Assembly (NCBI GenBank): GCA_950295325.1
Contig: OX485807.1
Location: 8,957,001 to 9,017,000, forward strand
DNA from: Polytrichum commune
Taxonomy: Eukaryota > Streptophyta > Polytrichopsida > Polytrichales > Polytrichaceae
DNA: 60,000 nucleotides
Reading direction: 5' to 3'
Position 1 is the stretch's first letter. The number at the start of each line of letters is the position of its first letter. Under the pieces are notes generated by a model. That model ran no database searches. It saw nothing but the letters and a program-made list of their open reading frames with translations, and was not told the origin of the DNA. The position numbers and the translations under genes are program-made. Positions 24,701-36,832 of the stretch are shown here, in pieces.

Positions 24701-25188
24701 TATCCACTATCCACTAACAAGCATGTGTTTCCATATCATTTAACACTCTACGGACACCTAGTACCTTAGAACATGCATTTATTTTCTTGAACCCTATGGT
24801 AAAAATAGCATGTATTCACGAATTTAGTGTGGCTCGGCAAAGTTCTCAGCCATCGGTAACTTGGAGATTCGGCTAAATAGTGTGTGCTTCGGGATAATGA
24901 GTGTAGCGACATTCATGGGCCTGTTTGAGAGTTTAGTGTAGGTGGTGAACGACAGTGTTCACTGTTTGCATGCTTGAGAATAGGTCACGTGGGGGCATCG
25001 GAAGTGGGTTGCAAGCGGGGCTCCCGACAAGTAGGAGATATATGTGGGCTCATTCGAATCTTCCTTGCGTGTGTTCATGCCGCTCATGCCTCTTGCTGCT
25101 CCCCGCGACCTCAGTTGCTCATGACAAGACTCTCCATAGTGATAGGCTGACATGATCTGCTGGATCAGGCAAGTCTAGATAGTTCGAC
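21800..25188. other. Intergenic, no gene seen
   Basis: Contains a 24-bp inverted repeat (22067-22090 and 22161-22184, 'ttccttgttgggaaccaatg' and its complement with one mismatch) around a 70-nt loop. It also contains a direct duplication of about 85 bp at 24030-24115 and 24180-24265 (offset 149 bp). Short frames show no recognisable product. Confidence 0.5.
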
Positions 25189-25195
25189 ATATAAG
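25189..25195 (+). promoter_or_regulatory. Candidate TATA box of the first Val/Pro-repeat gene
   Basis: ATATAAG lies 185 nt before the ATG at 25380, leaving room for a leader of about 160 nt. Position and sequence only; no other element recognised. Confidence 0.35.
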
Positions 25196-25379
25196 AACCC
25201 TCACCAGCTTAGATTCAGAGGTACTCCATCATACATATATTCCCCACTTGGAGGAGGAGAAAGAAGCTGAGTAGCATATCTGATCTGCTCTTGAAGTGTA
25301 GATTTCCAGTTTTGACCAGTGCCTGCAGTGCATCAACATTAGTCAGCTTGTAACGCTAGCAAGCTAGCTAGCTGCAGAG

Positions 25380-27155
25380 ATGGATGCCCTGTTCGCCAGT
25401 GTGGATCATAAGCACTCCGAAGCAGTGGCCAAAGCCGGTGGTCAGCACCGCAAGCTGGGCCATCCCAAGATTATTGTGCACCTAGGAAACACGAATTCGG
25501 GCAAGTCTGGTAGCTATGGATCAACCGGAGGAGGTCCGAAGTTCGACGAAGGCAGTACTCATGGCCCAGGAGGAGCAGGTCCGAAGAATCCCATTCATGA
25601 GCCTGGCCATCCTGTGATAGGCACCCCACCCGGCCATGGAGGTCCCAGGCCTGCTGTGAAGCCTACCCGTGGTCATGGGCTACCTGTAATTGGCGGCTTT
25701 CATCACGAGGGCAACAACAACGCTGCGGGCCATTTTGTAGCAGGACACCATCCCGAAGGAATGATGAGGTGCGCCAGGTGCAGTTGCATTTACACCGAGT
25801 GCCAGTGCGGCAAGAGCCGTCAGGTGGGCATGCCGTACTGCCCCAATCCCAACACTGCGGATGTGGTAAGCGCATACATCGCAGATCCAGCAAAAATTTG
25901 ACATTTTTTAGTTTTGGAAATGTAATAATTTGCCTTGGAGCGAGGACTGGAAACTTCATCTTAGGCTGCTAACATGGTGGAGTTTTTGCTCTCGTTATGT
26001 AATATATATTGCAGCCGAAGGAATTCAAGACCATTGTCCAGATCTATAGGAAGGGTCCTGAGATGAAAACAGTTGAGAAAATAACACAGAAGAAGAAGGT
26101 CAGCAAGGAGGAGCGCAAATTCTACTTCGAGCGGGAAGTGATCTGTTACGAAGATGTGGAGCGCATAGAACTCATCCCTGTCATCAAGGAGGTGCCCAGA
26201 ACGATAAAGGAGTTTGTTTACGAGTAATTTACTCCACAAGATGACTGCAATATTCTAATAGCATGTGTTTAAACCTGTAAAACATTTCAATTCAGTAGTG
26301 CTAGCTAGCTGTGCATGCTGAATGGTGTTCAAACCTGGTTGGTGGCGGTAAACGGTTTACAGATGATTGATTCATCATGCAATGGCGGTTGCTGAATCAT
26401 TTTGTTCTAGTAAAGGGTCATGCATGCGTGGCGTATATTGGTCTATTTATATCTGTGCTTTGAATATGCAGGGTCATTACTACAGAAGTCGAGGTTCCGT
26501 ACACGGAGCTTGAGGTGGATTACAGAGAAGACATTATAAATGACGAAATACCTATATTTAAAACAAAAGAAGTCCCTGAAACCATCTCAGTTCCGGTTGT
26601 GGTAGACAAGGAGGTGACTCGCATGTGCGAAGAGCCCACTGGACAGTAAGTAACGTTGCCAGAGTCTGGCTATGGCCACCTTTGAATTAATCATCTCAGA
26701 ATGCACCATCTCTGCATGATATCGATCTACAGTTGGGGTTACCATTCTTTCATTATTTTCTGGAAGATCACATGACAAACAGATCCTGAATTCTGATAAG
26801 ATAACATTCCAAAAAACTGACATCATTGAATGTCCATATGGCTCCGAGAGGTCTGTGATTAGATTGGGGATCGATCTTGTGCGCTAATTTGCTGATTTGC
26901 AGATGGTGCGAGGTGCCTGTTGAAGACTTTTGCACCCGCGGTGACTTCAACCTCATCTGCGATGACGAAGCCCACGATCACTGGTCTTCATCCGATTCAT
27001 CCGATTCTGATTCATCTCATGCTCATCGACATCGCCATCACACCCACCCTAATGGAGGTCGGTATAATGATAGTCCTAAGAGCGCTACCAAATCGAAGAA
27101 CTTGAAGAACACGTCTGAGAAAGAGAAAACCTCGGGTGTAAAACCCGCCCTCTAG
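25380..27155 (+). CDS. Cys-cluster / charged Val-Pro repeat protein A (373 aa, 4 exons), no known family
   Basis: Exons 25380-25865, 26015-26223, 26472-26645 and 26903-27155 join in phase (0, 2, 2) to 373 codons plus TAG. Residues 1-120 are Gly/Pro/His-rich low complexity (GHGGPRP, RGHGLPVIGG) with a P-loop-like GNTNSGKS at 36-43. About 124-137 is a Cys cluster (RCARCSCIYTECQCG). Exons 2 and 3 encode an unbroken run of alternating charged and Val/Ile/Pro residues (FKTIVQIYRKGPEMKTVEK, EVPYTELEV, EVPETISVPVVVDKEV). Exon 4 starts with a conserved Cys block (CEVPVEDFCTRGDFNLICDD) and ends in a Ser/Asp/His-rich tail. There is no signal peptide or membrane segment. The periodic E/K-V-P pattern recalls alveolins and articulins, which build membrane skeletons; that is resemblance only. 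The gene is paired with protein B 2.2 kb downstream, with identical intron positions. AATAAA at 27424 may serve polyadenylation. Confidence 0.85.
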
Positions 27156-29326
27156 TAGCCGTAGTCGATGTCACTGTTGATCAGTTAGTACAGGATGCAG
27201 GCGGAGTTAGAGATATACAGTGGCTGGTAGAGATAGAGATTTGCAGTAACTCCATCACAATATATGCATTTGGAGATGATGCACTAAACTATCACTGCAT
27301 ATGTGATTGTGTATCTGGAGATTGGTATTCAGACTTGTAGTAACTATAGATTGTGATTTACAGATATTATTATCGCCAAAAGCCTGAAACTGCATCCATG
27401 TGTTTATCCAGTGGTCATATAACAATAAACTGAGTTTTTCTTGATCACTACACTCGGCCTTGATTGTGTGCTTACTTCTGGCAAATAATTCCTTCAAGTT
27501 GGATCATCGACATGCATGTCGATCTCTTAATTCAATTGCTTGTGTGTGTCACTGGAAGCACTAGAACCATCTTACACCACAAAAGACAGTTAATTGCAAA
27601 TTTGTTTGTTTGAATCTTTCCTTTGAGACACTGAAATACTTATTTCATTGCCAAAAAACACAGAAGGCCATAGGGACCCGAAGCAGAAAGAGGGCAGTTG
27701 CTTTTCATCACGAACTCATGGCCTTCTGCACTAATTCATAAAATTACGATTAATTGGTCGATGCAGACTCTCCCTAACTTCCTATGCCTGTTGACTCTGA
27801 TAAATAGGAGTTATACATCAACGTGTAATAATGAACCGATAGCTCAGAAGGAATTGACAGGATTTAGCTGAATAAAGTATGAGTCACTTGATTTTCTAAG
27901 ATGTATAACAAGTATAGCTTCTGAAGAAGGTCGATTAAATCCAACGATGAGGACATCGATGCTTCACATGAATGTTCATCATACCTGAAGGTTCGGTAGA
28001 ATCATCTACATTTCGTAGAGCACGTTGTGAAGTCCTTTTGCGAAGCATAATCTGGAGGAGGTGTCTTTACTTCCGGTGCACGTGCATTTCTACTGTATAC
28101 CACATGGACATGTGGGGTACCGAAAACATTGGCCGATCCACTGCAACTCCGATAAGAAATGTTCGTGATAATCATGAGAGGAAGCTATTCGGGGAATATT
28201 GCACACTTTGGCCCGTTGGAGGTGAAAAATTGTTCTTAGGACAGAACAATGATACGGAATCTGCTTGGCGTGCTCGGAAAATAGGAGCACAAGTGACTTG
28301 TTGTGTGCAAGTTGAGCAGGCCAGAGAAAATGGTTGACTTTGGTACTGTGGTGATCAAGATCCCTGGCACAAACCTCTCTTGCTGTTATACTCGTGTTCA
28401 ATTTGCACATGTCTATCAATCGTCTCTACCTTTGATGTTGTAGCATTTATAAGAGTGTCTAATTCCTAGATGGTGATCAGAACTGAATTATCTGCCGCGG
28501 CTCATAGAGGAAGAGGACGTAGTTCTAACATCAGCGGTATAATCACATTCTTCTGCTTTTTGGAAATCTCACCAGTCGGATCTAGAATCTGTTGTGTAGA
28601 GCCACTTTGTAGTTTCCTCCATGGATGTTTTCAGGAATATTTGGTATGTACTCGTTTTCACGAGAATTTAGGAAGACTCATCAGTATTGCAGTGCTACGA
28701 ATTCTTGTATGCCTGTATGCATCTATGAGAACAAAGCCTCTAATGAATCTACGCTGCTTTAATGTCACTAGAACTTGTTTTCACTTGCACAGAAAGCATC
28801 AACATGATTCTGGAGGCCGCCTGACAGTTTGCATCACACGAGGATAGGATCGGATTTGATATATCCTAGGCCGCATCGTTGATCTCAAAGTTGAGGTATG
28901 TTGTCTGCTTTTCTGAACACAATGTTAGAGTACAAAACATAAAGATTCGAATGGAACTTCTCAGCTTCACCTTATTCTCCATTTCAAGGAATACTCAATA
29001 CTCGGCACTCAGTGCATAATGCGATCATAGTCATGTTTCCCCGATTCTAGGAGCTCAAAAATCTATTGTATGGCCTTTAATTTTCATCAATCTATGGAAT
29101 AGCCTTGATGATATCTTGTCGGTGACATCAAGCTAAGCGATGTACCCAGCACTCATGTCTAACGTAGTGAGGTAGTTTAACTCTAGTACATACAAGCTTG
29201 TTGAATGGTGATCATATTACAGATACTCCAGGGACATCACCGTCGTTGTTCATACCAGGTTGTCGTAGCGAACCAACTTTGATCGGGGGCATTTAGTGCT
29301 ACTACGCAACGAAGGAGACAGCAGGC
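27156..29326. other. Spacer between the tandem paralogues
   Basis: 3' UTR of gene A, then about 1.8 kb without a recognisable gene. Open stretches at 27972-28337 and 28470-28847 have no family resemblance and no similarity to A or B that I could see. The promoter and leader of gene B must lie here; no convincing TATA box was found. Confidence 0.5.
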
Positions 29327-31636
29327 ATGGCAGGACGAGTTGATGCCCATGTGGGCAAAGCTCCTCATGGGACTGAAGAAGCCGGCCGGTTGGGAGGTAA
29401 AGTCTACAGTCAATTTCACAGTGACCACGAGAAAGATACAACTGTTCCGAACGGCAACACACACCAGTACAGCGGAGAAATATTGTATCCTCGCCATTCC
29501 CACCAACATGGTTACCAACATGGTCACCATTCCGACGAAGAGCTCCACCCTCACGGCTGCTTGTGCACTAGCTGCACGTACACTTCAGAGGCGTATTGCC
29601 CCCCCATCATAGATCTTGTAAGTGCCAGGAAGAGGAAAATAAGCTTATATTTTACGAATGTCGCCAGTTACTACTTTATTCTAGATCTAGTTGTAGTTGC
29701 AAATGAGCTTGGTATTTATGTTAGATGCTTTTATTCCTCTGTGCAGCCTAAGGAATATGAGACCAAAGTCAAAATCGTCCAGCGTTACCCTGAGATGAGA
29801 ACAGTTGAGAAAACTTTTTGGGTAAAGGAGGTTCAGCGCGAGGACCGTGTCATTATGGTGCCCAAGACCGAAATCGTCGGTTACGAGACGATCCCGCGTT
29901 CTGAAATTGTACCCTACCTGAAGGAGGTTACCAAGATGAGGATAGAAATTCGTTACGAGTAAGAAAATTCTGACATCATAATGACGCAAATCATGTCCTT
30001 GCACTAGATTATGTGGCATCAGGCTTGTCTAGGCTGAGAATTACTACTACAAATCAATGTATATAGTAGATAGAGTCTTGTGATTGTTAGCAAATCGATG
30101 TTAATTGGAAGACATTTTCATGTACTTCTGTAAATGCCATTTAAAACTTTCTGGATGCTTGGATACTCAAAGTCTTTATTTCTCTTGACCCTCTTGGTTT
30201 GTGTACTGCACTGATTTCTGCAGAGTGGTCAAGAAAGAAATTGAGTACACCGTGATGGTGCCCTGCATCGAGTATGAAAAGAAGGTCATAGTAGACAAGA
30301 TTCCACGAGTTCACAAGGAAATATACGAGGAAATTCGAGATGTGCCCGTTCTGGACACCGAGCAAGTCACCAAGTGCTCCGTAGAGTGGACTGGAAAGTA
30401 AGACAAAACTCCGGTCGTGTTTGCAGATATCTTTCTAAGATGTGATGGTTCAACCTCCTTCTAGTGCTGCAAGTGATATTAGTATCTTGACAAATACCAA
30501 GGTGAAATAAGTTATTTACAATGCTGTGCAGGTACATCGAGGAGCCGATACCTGTTGAAGAGTATTGTACTCCTGGTGAGTTCAACATCCTCTGCAAGGA
30601 TGGGCGCCACCATGGAGACCACCACCAATCCAAGCGAAGGAGCTCCAGGACCTCTTCAGTTGCCTCTGTTGACGAGGATCACCATCATCACCATCGTGTT
30701 GTCGAAACTGTAGCTCCTAACGGTCCCCCCAATGTAGATTCAACTCCGAAGGAGCCTCACACCCCCACCAAGCATAAGACGGCGAAACCAGAAGAGCCCG
30801 CCGGCCCGGTTCCATATCCTCCCACCAAGGTTCGTGAGGAAGTCAAGGAACTTCCCAAGCATCCTGCAACAGTACTGATCAGCAATCCTACGACGACGAC
30901 GAAGCGTGGTCATCTTCAGATTCCGAACAACCCTATCCCTGCCCCCAGCATGCCTATCAAGGAGCACGAGGGCCCCAGAAACCGGAGAGGCGGCATGAGG
31001 CATGACATTGAGGATGAATTACCTGCGATCAATGACCCCTTCAGCCTTGTGCATGATGGACTATCTCCCCCGGATGCCAAAGTGACCGTCATCAAGACTA
31101 AACTCGACCACGAGGCTGGAGAACATGCAAAGCCGGTGGTCCCAATTCCCGCAACCACCAAAACGAAGGATCAGCAACCCACCAAGATCGCCGGGACCCC
31201 GGCCATCAGCAAGCCTAAGGATCAACATCATGAGGATCACCAACATGTGAAACTCGCAACGGCAGGCGCCATCAAGCCTACAGATCATCAGCACGAGGAT
31301 CACCAACATGTGAAACTCGCAACCGCGGGCGCCATCAAGCCTACAGATCAACAGCATGAGGATCACCAAATTGCGATGAAGACCCCAACCCAGGCCGGCA
31401 AGCCTAAGGAGAAGGTGGCATCCCCCCCGGCAATTACAACCCCGGCCAGCTCAAATAATACTAAGGATCAGCATGTGGAATTAAAACAACATCAACAGCG
31501 TGCAAAGGGTCATCACGGGACCACCCCGGTGGCGGCGGCGGCCACCAAGAGTATTTTAGAGCATGGAGATCGTCATGAGGAGCCTCTCAAGAATGTTCAA
31601 GCCCCGATGAAGACCAAGGTGCATGAAGATTCCTAG
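29327..31636 (+). CDS. Cys-cluster / charged Val-Pro repeat protein B (593 aa, 4 exons), paralogue of A with a long His/Lys/Pro tail
   Basis: Exons 29327-29617, 29747-29958, 30224-30397 and 30532-31636 join in the same phases as gene A; exon 3 is exactly 174 nt in both. Residues 1-74 are hydrophilic and His-rich, and the Cys cluster (GCLCTSCTYTSEAYC) is at about 77-91. Exons 2-3 carry the charged Val/Pro core (YETKVKIVQRYPEMRTVEK, EYTVMVPCIEYEKKVIVDK, EIRDVPVLDTEQV). Exon 4 opens with EEPIPVEEYCTPGEFNILCK, the equivalent of CEVPVEDFCTRGDFNLIC in A. The remaining ~340 residues are disordered-looking, rich in His, Lys, Pro and Thr, with a DEDHHHHH run and 21-residue tandem repeats. No signal peptide or membrane span is seen. 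The tail could bind metal or serve as a flexible linker; this is inference. The function is unknown. Confidence 0.85.
31211..31399 (+). repeat. Coding tandem repeat, three 63-bp units, in protein B
   Basis: Units start at 31211, 31274 and 31337 and encode the 21-residue pattern KP(K/T)D(Q/H)(H/Q)HEDHQHVKLATAGAI; the third unit diverges after HEDHQ. In-frame unit length lets the tail expand or shrink without frame loss. Confidence 0.9.
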
Positions 31637-33589
31637 CGGAGTCTGAGGAAGGTGCAAACCTCGTCGACGACGGTGCATCGTGAAGCAGGAGCTGCAGCTT
31701 CGGATCTTTGAAGCCCCACCCAAGCAGGCAAAAAGAAGCCTGGCTTGTTGTCTAGGTTTATCAAAAATTAATTACGCAGTTACATAGTACAACATTTCGG
31801 ATTATTAAAATATATTATCTTGACATGCGCGCATGGATACAAGTATGTTGATAGTGTAGGGAATTCATGAAGAATCCTGTGCTCCATTTTCTGGCGGCCA
31901 TAATTTCTTGGACTTCGATTGTGGCCACTTTGTTAAGTAAGGCCAGAGAGTCGATGCCACTTTAGAATTTCAGATTCTGGAGTTGATGCATGTGTTATAA
32001 TGGAACCTCGTCCAGATTCTTGTACAGTATTCGATGCGTATGCATCTGAACAATGCATCATGTGATCAAAGTGTATAAATTATACCCAAGTTATATCTCA
32101 GCTATGTTCAGTCCAATATTTTGCAGCGGGTTGTGCGAGGTAGTGCTGTCGTTCTTCCTGAATTTGGCAGCTCAACTTCTGGAGCGATTTCTCTGTGTTT
32201 CGATAGGAACTGAATCTTAAAAAATCGAGATGGAGAGAATTGTGAGAAAGGCTCTCCACCCAACCTTAGAAATGGAAGACTTCACATGAGCTGATGACCT
32301 TCCTCTCATCCCCAAGCCCATTTTTATTCATATGTAGATTTCCCCTGTAGTCTAGAATACCAAGTGAACACCAATCACTTGGTAGTTGTTCATCTACTCA
32401 TCTAGAATGCTCGAGGTCACTTAAAACATTTTGGTTTAAGATACCCTGGAAATGTTTAAAATTCCAACATTAAATTGATGATTTACAATTCTATTCAGGG
32501 ATATTGGATGCACAATTGATCTCATCCCACCTGTGGTTGTTGAAGAAATCGACATCATTTCCTTCCAGCCAAATACAGGTAATATGTGGCCCTATTGTGG
32601 CAATGCACTTCCAAACAATTTTGAATGTAGGATTAAATAAGGGATTGTCTCATCTGATTAGCACTTGCCAATCAAAGAGATTTTCATTTTAAGATTCAAA
32701 ATGAGTATTTAGAGGTCAAACTGAACATTCTCTTAATATGTAAGTGATTGGCATATGACCCCTCCCAAGTGTGTAAATTGTTAACCCTTGCCTTGGGGTT
32801 CGTTATATGGGGATCCTTAAATTTCAAACCACCTCCATTGTTATACAAAGTTCAAGCCTTTTAAATCAACAATTTTTTCGATCTGCTTTTCCTTGTGTTA
32901 CATAAGGTCAGCACACATTTTATGGTCCAAGAAATAATAAAATCCATGGAAATCTCACAAAACCCAATGGTGTCAAAGTTCAATAACCCATGTAGGGGCA
33001 ACTTTGAAAATATAAATAAATGACAAGCTGACTATGGACCCTCAAAAAAAAGTCTATATGCATACTCCCTATCCAAAATAGAGTACTCTCCCATTTTTAA
33101 AATATTTGTTTGGACTCTTTATGATGAAGTTATGGTTGGTCAAAGTCCGTTGACCATTTCCTAGTCTTCTTCATAATATTATGAAAGGTGACTAGTTACC
33201 TAATAGTTGAATTAGTTGGTGAGTTATCCAAGGTTTGCATTAGTGCGACTACTCTATGGAAGCCGGTCCATGCCTCTGTGGCTACCCCGCTCAGGCCACT
33301 GTGGCCGGCCCGCAATGCCACCATGGCCATGGGAATGGGTACTAGGACTGCATGGTGGGTGCCGCATTGAGGCTATTGCCCAGCACCTCCCCACGCCACT
33401 CGCTCGCAATGCCCCGGGGGCCCTTCAAATGGCCTTTGATGGGCGCATTTGACAGGCGCCCATTGGCGATGCTCTTATGTCTTGAATTCTTTGTGCATCG
33501 GGCACCTCAAATTTTCTTGATTTGTCTTTATGTTTTGATAGGAAATACAATGGTCATTTAGATTATGCAATGGGATGGAAATATGGTAA
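31637..33589. other. Gene B 3' region and repeat-bearing intergenic DNA
   Basis: 32125-32610 aligns in pieces with 35590-35925 (same orientation): 'aggtagtgctgtc.ttcttcctg', 'tttcgataggaa', 'gcacaattgatct' and 'cccacctgtggttgtt'. A GC-rich patch at 33240-33480 stands out in AT-rich surroundings. No gene recognised. Confidence 0.5.
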
Positions 33590-34065
33590 AGTGGACCAAA
33601 AAAATGCTCCAGATGCTCATAACCACAGTTTTTTGGGTCAAACGCCTAAAAATAATAGAAATTTTTTGTTTAAAATTTAATTATTCTTCATGGTGACCTC
33701 TATTGTTGTGTTCAATAATAAAATTTAGAATACCAACATGAGATCTTCAAACTTGTGATTTAAATTACTTCTCAAAAGCAAATGGCTAGATTTGTTTTTG
33801 GACATAAATTTCATGACCTTAACTAATTTGAACTTGAGTTTCTTTTAATGTTCCTTGAATTCATTATACACTTGAGGATATCATCAAATATTTTTGTAGC
33901 AAAACATCAACTCAATGATATTTTATTATTACAAAATATAATTTCAACAATTACTTGATTAATATCACCACTTGCACACCCACTTGTAGCTTCTTCCAGA
34001 ATATGAGATTTTATTTTATTTTTGTCGACACAAATTTTTTGGCTTCATAAAATACTATATTTATA
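33590..34065 (+). repeat. Dispersed ~470-bp repeat, copy 2
   Basis: Same family as 6410-6870 (inverted) and 58120-58600. Begins near 'agtggaccaaaaaaatgctc'; includes 'tcatggtgacctcta', 'ctcaaaagcaaatgg' and 'catgacctta'. No ORF. Confidence 0.75.
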
Positions 34066-34439
34066 TAATATTATGATCATTTTCTTCACAATATTCAAGG
34101 TTACTATATTGTTTTGAATCACTTTCACTTAAACATATCCAAGTATCAAAAATTGTCCATTTTATCATGCTTGGAGCTAGTGTGATATAATGTTACGGTC
34201 ATCCAAATTCTTCTACAGTTTCTTGTTGTTTGTGTTTCTCCGGAAGTATGGGGCTTTCGGTAGTGTAAGTTTTGTAAATTAAATGGATTTAGGAAATGTA
34301 AGTTAGTTTCTAACAATTCATTTTTCACTAAAAGTATCTTGATTCCATTATATAATTTTTTTTCCTTACAACTTGGATATTAATTTAATGGATTGTAATA
34401 TCCACTTAATCTAACATTTAATCTAAAACCTCACTTCTT

Positions 34440-34539
34440 CACTTAAACTAAAATCTCAATCTTGCACTCAAACTAAACTCTTTACTCTTCATTCAAACTA
34501 AATTTTTAATCCATCACTCAAACTAAATTCTCAATCCAT
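34440..34539 (+). repeat. Four exact-period 25-bp tandem units (minisatellite)
   Basis: Units at 34440, 34465, 34490 and 34515 share the pattern 'cactcaaactaaattctcaa' plus five bases, with a partial unit on each side. Confidence 0.8.
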
Positions 34540-36697
34540 CACTCATGCATCACTTATGGGTCACTTCATTCATGTAATATTCTTAGGTTGTCACCAATGG
34601 TCTTCGGTAGTCTGCAAAGCTTTGTCAATGGTCTCCACTGCTTGTTCAAAATCTTTAAAGTCTTCAAATTCTTTCAAGGTCTCCAATGCCTCTAAATGCC
34701 TCCAAACTCCGAATGTCAAACTCATTATGACCCACCATCCTTCTTTCATTCTTTTTATTGCCCCCTTCAGCCAATAAAAAAACCATTGGGATTAGGGCAT
34801 CAAAGACCCCTAAGTGGCTAGGTAACGGTTGCCGCTGGTACATCCTTCCCTAACCCTAACTACAAGTCCTACCTACCACGCCTTACTTACCACATCCTAT
34901 CTACTAAGTTCCCACCAAGCCCTCCCGGTCTTGAACTCATGATTGTTTCTTAACTAATTGATTATCTAGAACATGATAAATGTAACATCATATTAATCTC
35001 CATCTACGTACATACTTGGAATAAAAATTATAATGTAAATGTTTCTATTTCAACTAATTACCGGCTCACATCACGACAACGGTACTAATTGATGGCTATG
35101 CATCAATGATGCATAATCTAAATATAACTATATCTCTATCATGTTAATCAAATCCAACATTTTCTAGTGGCTTATGTGGCTGGAGCGGCAACATGCATTT
35201 ATACTAAGCATTTTTTTAATTATGTTTATTTTCCTTTCACAAATCTTGTTCTTTCATGGGCTTTGGTCTTGTTACAAAGAACTCAGATAGATGAATACAA
35301 TGATATGATTTTGTTTGACATTGTTGATCTATGTATTTCCCATGAGAAATTGGTTTAAAAAAAATATTAAGGAAATTCAATTCTTTGGATATAATAAGAG
35401 TTTTCAATAACCTTATTAAATAGGAATATCTCTAATTAAAAGTTATCATATTTTGGTGTTATTTTATTTTATTTTATTTTATACAATTGATACTCTTATT
35501 ATAGCACTTTCATGTTTTAACATGAACTTAAATTATAAATTGTCAAAACCTTATTTTGCCGATGATTTGTGTTTCTCATACAAGTGTTGTCGGTCTGGGA
35601 CTGTGCAAGGTAGTGCTATCCTTCTTCCTGCATTTCTTTGATGTCTCTTGATCTTTCTCAATGTTTTGATAGGAATGAAATTCGAGTCTTCCACAATTCT
35701 CACAATGGTACAATGTGTTTTGTAACTTTAGGATAGAATGATTGTTTTCCCAAAAACAATCAAGGATTCCTAGGCTCAGATGGTATTTGAGGTCTTCGAG
35801 ATAAATTTTGCAACCATAATTTGATCCAAGGATTTTGAGAGGCACAATAGATCTTGCCATCCCACCTATGGTTGTTAAAAGTATGGTTACTTCTTTTGAG
35901 CCCAATAAGACATGTGGGCCTTAATATATGGTCATTCATATTTGAGTTGTATATTAAGGTTTATGAGTGGATCTTAATTGGACACTTTTAGCTCTACACC
36001 CACTTCTTGTAGGATATGAAAAACCAACTTTGTGCAAGGTAATTAATAAATCCAAATCAAGTCTATAAGGTGTCCTCTTATACTTTTCATAGCTCTTATG
36101 AATATCTTAAAGAGGGAAGCTAGCATGTGAGCGTTGAACGGTGAGCGGTGAGCGGTGAGCAGTGAGCGGTAAGATGTGAGCAATGAGCAACAAAATGACC
36201 AATAATAGGATTTCAAAAGAAGACATTCCAATATAGTTGGATTATATATTATGAAAATAACATTGTGGGCAAACAAAATATTGAACTCGGCCCTTTATTA
36301 TGGATTTTAGGAAGTTTGCCGATCCACGGTGATAGGCGTTTTATTGAAATGTCAAGTATGCCATTGAAATGTCAAGCACTTTATTGTGACAAACAACTAT
36401 TTAGTTGCACCATCAATTTGCACTATGTACATTCCATATGGACATACACATATATTTCTATATATATAAAAATGTGGAATAATTGCGTCCATACCCTTCA
36501 CCCCTATGCCACTAAGCCTATTTTTCAACACCCAGGAGCTCAAGAAGACACCTCACCTCATTGTAGATAAATGTCAACGTCCCAACCAACCTTGGAACCA
36601 TGACTTGGCATCCTCAATACAAAAACCAACACCTATATACACCCAATACGAATAATCAACACCACTAAGGTCACTGATACCTATCCTTAGTTACTAT
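34540..36697. other. Intergenic, no gene seen
   Basis: Holds the second copy of the gene-fragment-like repeat (35590-35925) and a short tandem array of GTGAGCG-like 7-mers at 36127-36190. Otherwise AT-rich without coding signal. Confidence 0.5.
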
Positions 36698-36797
36698 AGT
36701 GTCTATTCCCGAAAGGGGTGAGTAGTCTCGATACAATGGCCCTTTGCCCTGTGGGCTCTGGCTCATTGTCGAGACGAACAGACACTTTATTCACGCC
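36698..36797. repeat. Short imperfect hairpin
   Basis: 'gtgtctattc...gtctcgatacaatg' pairs with 'cattgtcgagacgaacagacac'. It lies just beyond the C-terminal end of the MULE-type pseudogene and could belong to that element. Confidence 0.45.
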
Positions 36798-36832
36798 GGC
36801 CCTTTGTAAAAAGGGCAGGTGTTCATATCTAT

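Noticed and set aside
27972-28847. Two + strand ORFs between the paralogous genes, considered as a third paralogue
   Set aside because: No Cys cluster, Val-Pro core or matching splice pattern; no family recognised.
36127-36190. Short direct repeats considered as a CRISPR-like array
   Set aside because: Units are 7-mers without spacers in a plant nuclear context; a simple tandem repeat.
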